A stretch of 64,000 nt of DNA, from assembly GCA_036346205.1 (NCBI GenBank), contig JARFJB010000655.1, positions 167,001 through 231,000 on the forward strand, written 5' to 3'. The notes under the pieces were generated by a model. That model worked only from the letters and a program-made list of their open reading frames with translations. It had not been told where the DNA came from and ran no database searches. Source of the stretch: Vesta saturnalis. Its lineage: Eukaryota; Arthropoda; Insecta; Coleoptera; Lampyridae. Both the position numbers and the translations under genes were made by a program. Positions 43,431 to 53,524 of the stretch are shown in pieces. Position 1 is the stretch's first letter; each line of letters opens with the position of its first letter.

Positions 43431-45173
43431 CTGTTAAACACATATTTTCGCTCTTTCACTTACGATCACCCCAACTTCTTCACAGCATCCTTTCCTTTGG
43501 GCTTTGTCTCCGATACACACGGAATATCAAGGTCTCTTTCGTACATTACATTCACAATTCCAAATTCTTTACCGTGCATACCTGTAACATTTCACTTACC
43601 TACTCACCATTCATTCCTTGCAAAATCGTCAGCAACGGGCCTATCTGTTTCGACCTTGACCTCCCTTTGTAGCCAGGTCAATCCGAGGTAATTGTATCGT
43701 TCTCTTGAGTAATACCTTAGTGAGCAGACCGGTTACTGGCCAAATCGTGCCCCGGACAATGTAGCATTCACTACTAACCGTATCGTCCTACTACCGGACA
43801 GTTACTTGTCTACTGCCTCGACACGTAAGGAAGTCAGGAGTAGAAATATAGACAGCGGCAAGAAAATAGTACAGTGTATACTTACTGTATGTGTACTTAA
43901 ATATACATGTATAAGTTTCTTTTTTTTTATTCAATTGAAGGGTAACAATAAACAACGATAATGCCCTGTTAGCTTTCCCGACATTAATTGTTCACTTTTA
44001 GGATTTATTAGTTACAATTAAGATCAAACGTAGTAACAAAGTTAAAAGTTAACTTTAATTTCGAATATGCAGTCAAGGAAAAATATTGCATAAGACAATA
44101 TGCAACACACTGTTATAATTTAACGTAATCACGTATAGCACCAGAAATAAAATTGGATCAATTTTCAAATTTGAAAACAAAGAAAGAAATGTTCAAAAAC
44201 TTACCACTTAATACGGATCTGCCCTGTATAGTCACATCCTTTGAATTTTTATATTTGGCAAAATTCTACTGTTTAGATTATTATTATTTTTGTTTATTAG
44301 TAATACTCAAATCGATAAAATCTATTTAGCACCTTTCTACTTGTATTTAGATTAGATTGTTCCCTAACGCGACTTGCTATCATTTATTCGAGAAAAGAAA
44401 TTATTTAATTACTTTCATTTAGAATTTGGATTACAAATTAGAACCAGTTATTTATTTATTTTATCTACTTATTTGCCTTTTTTTTACTTTGGATTACGGA
44501 TTCGATCTAGTTATTCATTATCATTTAAGCTAATAAAACAGTTCCTATGACAATGCTTACGTTTGGATTTGTTATAGAAAGGGGTTCATTACAAGGATGA
44601 ATCACAACTGGTATTTTTCCTACAAATATGTATTTATGATTGCTTTCTTTACCCCGCGATACTGTGGCATAAAATAGGTTATTTTGTATTAGTTCTATAT
44701 AATTCATTGTTATTGCAAAGAATTTTACCTGTATGAGTTCAATCCTTAGACAAAAGGGTAGTACTTATTTACGCCTTAAGTTTACTTTAGAATTATACGA
44801 GTTTAACAATTACATCTAATGTGGGTTTAAAAGAGCCGTATTTTTTCGTAGAAATTCAATACTATAGCAATCCTAAATGTTATTTTCGCACCTATTTCAA
44901 CTAAACAGCCATTTACACGTTATAGAAGTTCTACTGGTTAGATTATAATTACCTTTGTTTATTATTAATATTCAAACCGCTGGGTATAAAAATCTGTTCA
45001 AAAGTTTACCCTTATTTTATTAATTTAGAAGTTGTCATTTTAATACGTATTTGTTCCACTCGCGAAAGCTAGAAGCGGAGTAACCTTAAACACGTCCTAT
45101 TTTAAACACATCCTCTCTGCTTTCATATTTATACGAGGATAAATTTGAAAGTATACACCTAACGTCTACTGCT
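43431..45173. other. AT-rich spacer with a partial internal duplication
   Basis: No gene seen. The stretch at about 44265-44340 (TTCTACTGTTTAGATTATTA onward) recurs imperfectly at about 44930-45005, a tandem duplication at ~660 bp spacing. Confidence 0.45.
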
Positions 45174-45177
45174 TTAA

Positions 45178-47068
45178 CCCATTCAATGTCCATAATCCCC
45201 AATTGGGGATCGCGCCTATTTTCTCTTAAAGCCACGTTATTGTTATGTTGGCAATCCTGTTTCATTGTTTACATCGGTCTTTGATGATTCTCATTGAAGA
45301 TCTGAACAGTAACATCATTCATTTTTAAGTAGATCGAGTGCACTTTATATTCTTCTAAACTGATAAATGATTTTCCGAGAAAAAATGTCAATTTTACAAA
45401 TGATTGTATTATTTGGGAAAAAGAATTAACTAGGCTGTGTCATTCTTCCGTTTGATGATTATTTGCTTAGTTTACATTTTCAAAGTGCTAGCCGCCGTAT
45501 AAAATCTATAAAGACTCGATCCCCATTTGGTGACTATGGTGCGTGTCACTTGTATAGTGTTATTATTTCAGTTCAACATGACAAGCAGACGGATTCTCTC
45601 ACTACGAGATATAAAAGAAATATTAGATGATGACGATTTCTACAATGATTTTGAAGATTCACCTGATATAAATATGGTTGAGTTATCTCCTGAACGAGTC
45701 TATGACATGTCTAACAATGAAGGTTGCGGAATATCCCTGGTATCTCTTTTTCGTCTACGTATCCCCAACCCAAAGAAACTAGATTTCGCCAGGAAAAAAT
45801 AAAAAATTTCTTCAAAGACAAAACACTGGTGGAGGTTTTGAAGAAATTTTTGATGCAGACATTTTTGAAATGAATGTTCGGGAATTTCAGCAAGTTTGGT
45901 GTATTTTCAGAGTTTCTGAGTATTGATAAACAAATGGTTCGATACTATGGTCACCAATATTTAAAGCAGTTTATTCGAGGTAAACCCATTCGCTTCGGGT
46001 TCATGCAATGGGCCCTCTGTTGTTCTACTTCTAGGTTTTGCTACTGAATGGACATATATGAGAGTAAGCAAGACTCAGCAGCCAGTGATGTAAGTGGGTT
46101 TGGAGCTTCTGTAGTCTCAAAACTGTTCAGTGCTTGAAACACTCCATGAGCATCAAGCCTATTTTGATATTTTCTTCACTAGTTACGAGCTTATGGCAAA
46201 ATTAAAGGAAAACAAGGTTCGTGCTTTAGGTATAGTGAGATTTCAATGGAAGAACAAGTACCACATAATGAAGTATAAAAAAAATGAAAAATAAAGACAG
46301 ATGTACATTCGATGTCAGATTTAACGAAAAAAAAGAAATTTTGGGAATAACTTGGAAGGTTAACAGCTGCGTTCGCATGCTAACAAATTTTTCATCCGTC
46401 GAACCAATGAAAGAAGTAAAAAGGTTTAGTCGAACTAAGAAGAAGTAAATTGGTATCCCCCAACCAGCCCAGACTGCTGGATATAATAAGGATATGGGTG
46501 GGGTAGACAAGCTCAACTGGAACGTAAAAAAGTACCGAATAAAAATTCAAAAAGAAGAAACGCTACTTTTCTTTGCTCACCAACGCCATTGATGTTGCAA
46601 TAGTAAATGCCCACGTACCCTACTGTCTAGCCAATCCAGCATATAAAATCACACTATTAGCCTTCAGAAGAGCAGTAACAAATAACATCTCATCTATCGG
46701 ATCCTGGAAACTCGTGTCGACCATCGCTGAAACTAGCAGCTACTAAAATGGTCCCACAAGATATAAGGTATTCATCTACTGGGCACATTTTGGCCCGGAC
46801 TAATGAGAAGAAACAGCGCAATTGTGACATTTGCAAAAAAATGACAAGAAAGAGTGCATAAAATGAAATGTAGGACTACACATGGACTGTTTCGCAACAT
46901 GGCACAAATAGTAGGAAGGAATTCTGCATTGGCCCTAGTCCCTATTTGGGAATCTTGAACTTTCATCCCATTTTTTTCCACATTTTATTTTTTTATTCTT
47001 TTCAGTTGTAATTTTGATTTTTATTAATAAATGCATGTATTTTCTGCATTAATCTGGACAGCAATGGG
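45178..47068 (+). mobile_element. piggyBac-type transposon #2
   Basis: TTAA at 45174-45177 precedes CCCATTCAATGTCCA. The right end reads, as reverse complement, CCCATTGCTGTCCA, preceded by a mutated TTAA (TTAT at 47069-47072). Just inside the left end is the palindrome ATCCCCAATTGGGGAT. Element length is 1891 bp. Confidence 0.85.
45527..46980 (+). pseudogene. piggyBac transposase #2, heavily decayed
   Basis: The N-terminus MTSRRILSLRDIKEILDDDD (from 45578) has the acidic start of this group. Frame-shifted core blocks follow: LSIDKQMVRYYGHQYLKQF and IRGKPIRFGF (first Asp), YFDIFFTSYELMAKLKENKV, YNKDMGGVDKLNWNV (third Asp). A remnant of the C-terminal zinc domain reads RNCDICKKMTRK. Stops and frameshifts are numerous; the second Asp region is not identifiable. 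Confidence 0.8.
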
Positions 47069-47072
47069 TTAT

Positions 47073-48890
47073 TGTATGAGTATACACAGTGTGATCAATA
47101 ATTTTACGATAACTTATACGTTTCAAGATTTGTTCTGGGTAATTTTATTTTAAATATTAACTGAACCTAAAGATTTTTAAGATTGAAGTGATATGTATCT
47201 GTTTTGTGTTTTAGATTAAAATTAATCCATTAAGAACATTGAGTCGAAATGTAACGTACTTTTTCAAAGCAAACGGGTCGTGTATGTGTTGGATGTTTAA
47301 GACTGAGTTGATATTAATATTAACGAGTAGGCTACAATTCCAGCGCCCACAGTCAGGTAGGATCAATTTAAGAACTCGCCCAGGACTTGTAGCAGGTGCC
47401 AATCTTTGCGAAGCCCTATGGCTGCTTTACGATACCGTGGAACAATTGTGACTGGGAGCCTTTAACCCAGCGCAATCTCGAAAGAATCACCCAGTGGTAG
47501 TTAAAGCGTCTTGGATGCACGGTCAAAAGATTTATTATTTACATTGGACTAATGTATACGTTGGTAAGAGTAATGATTTTTACTACTAATAGTAGGCGCC
47601 AGAAATTTTCTAAAATACAACAATACAGTAAAAAAGGAGGTAAAGAAAGAAGAAATATGAAAGAAAAAAATTTAATTAGAATCTGTGTTTGAATCTTTTT
47701 TTTAAATTACTCATAAATACACCTAGCACAAAGTGTCTACCTTAAATGAAAGATAAATTCAAATAAAATAAAATTTGCATTAAAGTTCTTTATGCATAAC
47801 TGTAACTGACGTTGAGATACCAAACACAGTTACGAAATCAGTGCCACGAGAATTACTGATATTTTATCAATGTAAACTTACAGCAAATAGATAAACAGTG
47901 GTTAACAGTTATTATATACAAGTTACACACGTACATTGGTATAGAATATAGAAGGTATGTTTTATAGACGTAATTGGTCCATTTAGTCAACATTCAATAT
48001 TTTAGGTAATTTCGTACAACTGATACGAAATAGTTCAAGTGAAATCATTATGTCCAATGCAACAGCTGCACATTTTCCACTTGTTCAAACAGGTAGTAGA
48101 TTGGTGTATATAATTAGTTGTGATAAATTCATTGCCAAGAGAACCAGGTGAAATGAATGTAGTTGTAGACTAACCTGTTTCGATATATTCAATGAAAGAT
48201 ATGTATTTTGGTAGTGTGTAAATTATGGAATTTACAGTTACCAAAAAAATTTTCAACGTAGGCAAAAGGTGACTATGTAATTTCCGAGAAAAGTTATTTT
48301 TTCAAGTAATCACAATGATATGACCAGAATTTGAAAAATCTGTAACACTGGAACTGTGGCAGGACCTGTAACAAACAAAACACGCCCATGTATCACACAA
48401 AAATAAAAAACACCAAACGTGCTTCAATAGGTAATCTATAATCAGCAGTCGACTAGGACGAATTAAAAAAAGTCTAATGCTCTAGGAAAATAAGGCAAAC
48501 CGCGTCATGGGTAAATTTGAGACAGACTTGAAACGCGATTTGCCTTATTTTTGTAGAGTTTGGATTAGATAGGTAGATGTGTTTGCCATGCTTAATAGTA
48601 GAACTTGTAGTGTTGAGAACTTTGCAGAAACTTTAAATTTTCAACAATCGAATTTACTTTTGAGATAGAGGCAAATGATACTCTGGTAACAAGAAATGGT
48701 AGTAAACTATATATAGATGTTTATCCATTAGAAAATTCATAACCAATGACCCAAATCACTGTAGACAGGACAAACTCGCGGCTTTTAATTTTTTCGTTCA
48801 TATATTACTTAATTGTCCTCTTTTGGTTCAAAGTTATAATAAAGAATTGCGCACTATTAAATAAATTGCTGCATACAATGGGTTTTCAGA
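47073..48890. other. AT-rich spacer with an 18-bp hairpin at 48488-48550
   Basis: No gene recognised. AAATAAGGCAAACCGCGT (48488-48505) pairs with ACGCGATTTGCCTTATTT (48533-48550), one mismatch, 27-nt loop. Confidence 0.5.
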
Positions 48891-49130
48891 TGAACTCATT
48901 ATGAATATACATAGGAAACAAACTCATAGGGTGACGGTTAAGAATGTAACTACATTATGTAACGATAGAGAAGAAATAGAAACAATGTATGTAACGTTAT
49001 CAAACTGTCCTACCTATACAGACGCTCTATCTAAAATATTTTTCAAAATTAATTTGAAAACAGCCACTACTTCAGATAAGATCAGTTGATAAGCAGAACA
49101 GGTCGGGTTCATTTTCTCCAGATAAGCAAC
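48891..49130 (+). pseudogene. possible PLE connector fragment
   Basis: Reads ETMYVTLSNCPTYTDALSKI, FFKINLKTATTSDKI, then after a frame change DKQNRSGS. This pattern resembles the segment between RT and GIY-YIG endonuclease in Penelope-type elements (LPY...K...KIF.K..I...). Short and diverged. Confidence 0.4.
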
Positions 49131-49376
49131 GAAACGTTACTGGCTGATGATACATATATTACAAATTTCTTTAGTTCGTCCCAGTCTACCCCTGATGATT
49201 GACACGAGTTTGGTTTTTTAATTTTTATATACCAATTAACTCGAACTGCTTAATTGAAAATGAAACAGAGTATTCCGTTGCACTTGTTCTTCAATTCGAT
49301 ATCCTTTTGGAAAAAGGGTTAGGCAATAGGAAGTTAGCACTATATGGAAGACTAATTTTTTTTCTCAGAATATAAC

Positions 49377-50200
49377 GTGGCGTCCCGATATTCCATTGAG
49401 GAACGAAGGCATATAGTTGCCTGGATGTAAATCTTTCAGTCCCCAATCATCGTATAACAAAATTCAGGGCCTGAACCCGTCGGGACGATTGCAAGGGGAG
49501 CAGGGAGCGGTGGTAGCCAGCTCCAACAAGTCCACGCGCAAACTTTCCTTGGAAAGTAGCATTTCGCAAATCGTGATTTGGGAATTAAGCCACACCACTT
49601 GCAGATTGTGCAACAGCTCATAAACGCGTGCAAGCAAGCAAGTGTGAGTGCTGCACAAATTCCTTTGGAAATGGTGCACAAGGAGTCTGACATTCTGGTC
49701 ATTTTTCTCACAAAGCAACGTTCCATACCAGTGGTCGTATGAACCAGCACAACTGTATCATCTGTGCGACTGAGCACCCTACAGATGTTCAAGGTGAACG
49801 TTTGTTGTGCCGTGAGCAAATTTGGTGTGATTAGACTTTTCTTTTTTGAAGAACAGACCGACACGAGAGAGAATTACATTGCCACCCTCAGTACATTTAG
49901 GGAGAAGAACGTACCACTTGCCATTTCCCAGCAAGGGTACCTTTAACAAGACGACACCCGCTTACAATTTGGTGGTACGTTCGGTAAACGCTGGATTGGT
50001 AGAAGGGATTCTATCCAATGGCGAGAACGTTCATCCGACCTGACGCCATGCGATTATTGGCTGTACGGAATGGTACTGGATCGAATCTCCGTCAGAAAAC
50101 CTCACAACTTATATGACCTGAAACACTGCATCACTCACGTCATGGAATGGGTAGACTCCATAAGTGCATTGAGAGGCATGGATTTTACCCCCATTTAATG
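49377..50200 (+). pseudogene. DD41D-related transposase relic
   Basis: Starts MASRYSIEERRHIVAWM (helix-turn-helix region), then decays. Later blocks are TFHTSGRMNQHNCIICATEH, KVNVCCAVSKFGVIRLFFFE (family V.CAVS..G..GPYFFE), QQGYL, a stop, QDDTRLQFG (second Asp), FGKRWIGRRDSIQW and SSDLTPCDYWLY (third Asp). Frames change several times. TIRs were not identified. Confidence 0.75.
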
Positions 50201-50879
50201 TTGACATCTCTTTGCTTCAGATTTAAAATCCATTTATTATTGTAAATCATTTAGTTAACTTCATCGTAGCAGTAAGTAAATCAAGGTACATAACGATAAG
50301 TTAAATAATTATTTATACCCACAGAACCGAAAATTACAATGGAGTAACATAGGGGTTTTATTTAGGGTGAATGTTGTGGATTAAAACTATTTGCATTTGT
50401 AAATAAATCATATATAAAATTTGTATTGAAAGTTTGCAATATGATTATAAATACGAAGCTATGCATTCCAAGTTCCAGTTTTAAAAATTTCTTATCAACG
50501 CTAATGGAATGTAATAAAGTAATATATAATCATTTGTTAAAATTGAATAAATACGTAATTAAAGCATTTAGTAATAAATAGAAAATAATGTTGTTGGTAA
50601 ATATGTGATACTAATAAAGTAATAAATTAGAAAAAGATTTTTATGTTATGAATTAAAACTATATGCATTTGTTACGTAATTACTGCATTTGATAATAAAC
50701 ATGTAATTACATTTTTGACTTACTTCTAAAACAAGGCACAGCAATCAACTAAATTTAAAATTATCATATGCTTTAACTAATGTAATAGCATGTTTGTAAT
50801 GTAATGAAGCAGATCAATCCCAAACAAATCACGTTCGATCAAATCAAACAATCAGATCAATCTCATTCAGTAGTAAGGC
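50201..50879. other. AT-rich spacer, repeated blocks
   Basis: Blocks such as ATATGCATTTG and TAAATAGAAAATAA recur in 51580-51720, so this and the stretch after the GC-rich island are partial duplicates. No gene. Confidence 0.45.
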
Positions 50880-51345
50880 TATGTATGTTCTGGCGCAGGA
50901 AGTGACGCGGACAACAATCAGCGACGCGAGCGAACACTTAAGCCCCGACCCCACCTGAAGTTTGTGGTTGAAGTACCAATGGGAAAAGAGGGCGTGGCTC
51001 CTGCTATCGAAAGGAGCAATGACGTCCAGCCAACGAGATTCGAGGATGGGCCCCGCCCCCTGTTAAGTTCCGGAAAGGAGTTGGCCCAGTAGCTGCCCAA
51101 TGAGAGACGTGGCCGCCATGTTGGAATTATTCAGCAGCCTCTAGAGTCTTGGAGGTCTTCAGCGACTTCCGGTAGGCTCCTCATCGGCTTCTGAGGACTT
51201 CTTTAGAGGTCTTCAGCGCGGCTTCTGGTATGTTGGTTTCCGGCGCCGCGTTGTTGAAATGTCGCAATCTGCGGCTCCTTGCAGACATCTTGTTTGTCGC
51301 TGTTGAAGAAGAACTTCCGGTTGTAGGATAAAGCCTGAAGAAATT
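50880..51345. other. GC-rich island in AT-rich surroundings
   Basis: About 460 bp clearly richer in G+C and CpG than its flanks. It carries two CCAAT boxes, GGGCGTGGC, TGACGTCC and repeated GGTCTTCAGCG. It could be a promoter/LTR-like segment of a retroelement. I found no paired copy and no ORF with a known motif. Confidence 0.5.
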
Positions 51346-51346
51346 G

Positions 51347-51415
51347 TTTGCACCGGGATTCGAACTCGAGTCAAGTTATGGATATGCATCATATAACCAG
51401 CTGAGCTATCAGGGT
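51347..51415 (-). other. tRNA-like sequence (relic or SINE head)
   Basis: The minus strand has an A-box-like TAGCTCAGCTGGTTA and B-box-like GAGTTCGAATCCC at tRNA spacing, then CGGTGC. The anticodon and acceptor stems do not pair well, so I do not call a functional tRNA. Confidence 0.5.
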
Positions 51416-53089
51416 TTTAGATATGACACGTAAAAAGTGTGATGTAAGCGTAAATATTTAAGCTGACGTCATAGTGAATGGATGAGTAACTTTTCATTTG
51501 GTTGGAGAAACAAGCATATTATTGTTTTTAAAGTAGTAAAATAACTGAAAATAGTAATGTTATTGATAAATTAAAAAAAGACTTTTATGTTATGCATTTG
51601 TAAATAACATCATATATAAAAATTATATTGAAAGTTTCGTAATTAATGCATTTAGTATTAAATAGAAAATAAGGTTGTGATTAATATATAACACTAATAA
51701 AGTATTTTTAAATAAACATTAAATTTCAATATAAAGCTTGTGTAGAAATAACATCCTGAGTGTTTACATAAATATCTAAGCTGACGTCACGGTGAATTAG
51801 AGCAGCTTTTCAATTATGGTTGATGACAGAGTGAGGCCGCATTCGGAGTAACATGGAAAACAATTTGCGCGACTCTAAATTAATTAATACAAGAAGCAAT
51901 GCATTTACCGATAAATATTTAGTACAAATTACAACAATCAGTTAAATCTAGAAATCATTATCATATGATGCTATATGTAATTGTGTTATATTCTAAAATA
52001 ATTAAGACTAAAACATTAAATAAACATTCAATTTACATTGAAAAATTTCAATATAAAGTTAGTCTACAAATAACATCCTGGGTGACAAAGTATCATTAAA
52101 ACTCATAAATATGTATTTTGTGTAATAAAATCCTTAGAGAATTTATGCATTCCAGTGGTAAGAGATATTACAATGAGGTAATCGGTTGTATATCCGCAGA
52201 AGTATCCAATGTTTGATCAGCGCTACTCAAAATTATATTAATATTTTAACACTTCATACGCAATAAACAATTACGGCAGATAACATTTTTTTATCCACAT
52301 GTACATTTCTGTTCGGCTGTATTAACCGCAAACGAATCCTTTTTAAAAAATTTCTTATCAGAGCTATTTAAAATTTGTGTAAACTGTATCATTTCTACTA
52401 AGGAAGACAATGATTTCAATTGAATAATTGCGCAATGTTTCTACATCCAGATGACTATTTTTTATAGAGCAATGAAACTCGAAACCGCATTCTCAATGTA
52501 TTGATAAAAATTCGATACAAATACTAGATGCAATTGGCATATAACTTCAGTTACTCATGTTACACATTTCAATATAGATCTTCTACAACACCTAAACTTA
52601 GTACGCGCAGGTAATTTTAAGCCTGTATTAAAAGTTTCTGATATGATTATTGATTATAAATATCGGCTAAAAAATATAAAAATTTTTATTCACTACTAGC
52701 GATAGAATATGCCATTAGTAGGCCGATTTTGGAAGCGAGATTTCGTTTTTCTCGACCTGCTTAATTTTTCTCTCCTAGTAGTAGATAATGAAATTGACAG
52801 TTGGGTTGCCTATCTAATACCAATAACAAAAAGATGCTACATGCTCTGCTGCCTCTCTAATTTCTGGAGGAGTACTAGATATTTCAATACTTTCCATTTT
52901 AGCTACTGAAACTACCGAAGGATGATTAAAAGTTAAATGTGAATGTATTACAAAATGTCAACGAATTGAAACATGTGAAAATCTCAGGCCACTTAATTTT
53001 TTATGTAATAATAAGATTATTTGAATTGTATTTATTTATTGTCATATTTACAGAATATGTGTGCTAGTAGTGAATAAAATAATATATAA
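51416..53089. other. AT-rich spacer with duplicated blocks
   Basis: AAGCTGACGTCATAGTGAAT (51460) and AAGCTGACGTCACGGTGAAT (51779) are part of a local duplication. The ORF at 52709-52909 has no recognised motif. Confidence 0.4.
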
Positions 53090-53197
53090 ACCACGGTAGA
53101 GAAGACCTTCTGAGCCTCGTACACTTATTTCCCTCGACGCTCCGCGTCTCGGGAAATAATACACCTCGGCTCAGAAAATTGTCTTCTCTACCTTGGT
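53090..53197. repeat. 108-nt imperfect hairpin
   Basis: The arms ACCACGGTAGAGAAGAC and GTCTTCTCTACCTTGGT pair with one mismatch. Inner blocks TTCTGAGCC/GGCTCAGAA and TTATTTCCC/GGGAAATAA pair as well, around a CGACGCTCCGCG loop. Confidence 0.85.
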
Positions 53198-53511
53198 GTA
53201 TAATTACTATAAACACTAAATACGGTAGAAAGGTAACTGTAGAAACAGAAGCACACACTTTATTTCTCCCAGAGAGGTCAACGAAAGAGTTAACGTATGA
53301 GGAGATGCATAAGCTTCAGCAGTGCATTGAACAAATTGCGCTGGTGTATGGAGGCGACGTAGATATTGGTAAAGCTAAAATGATGGCTAAACTATCCTTC
53401 ATTAATTATACAGGTAAGACATTATTATTATTCTGCATTATAAAATTAATTAATCATATTTATAGAATAACCTACCTAATCATCATCTCCATCATCCTCG
53501 TGCTCTTATAA
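53179..53511 (+). CDS. hypothetical protein fragment after the hairpin
   Basis: The reading frame contains TKYGRKVTVETEAHTLFLPE, RSTKELTYEEMHKLQQCIEQ and IALVYGGDVDIGK, a compact mixed-charge protein without a domain I can name. A splice donor (CAGGTAAGAC at about 53411) ends the conserved-looking part; the rest of the ORF looks intronic. It begins inside the 3' arm of the hairpin, so the true start is unclear. Possibly the first exon of an element-encoded gene cut off by the transposon at 53525. Confidence 0.35.
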   Translation: MSSLPWCIITINTKYGRKVTVETEAHTLFLPERSTKELTYEEMHKLQQCIEQIALVYGGDVDIGKAKMMAKLSFINYTGKTLLLFCIIKLINHIYRITYLIIISIILVLL

Positions 53512-53524
53512 TTATATTAATGTA

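Noticed and set aside
42648..43691. 347-codon plus-strand ORF
   Set aside because: It is the antisense shadow of the LINE endonuclease fragment on the minus strand, which carries the recognisable motifs.
49186..49212. CTGATGATTGACACGAGTTTGG as another hammerhead
   Set aside because: The CTGATGA is followed by no GAAA box and no complementary stems; only superficial similarity to the 27-28 kb copies.
51347..51415. Functional tRNA gene
   Set aside because: A and B boxes fit, but acceptor and anticodon stems do not pair and no clear anticodon loop can be assigned.
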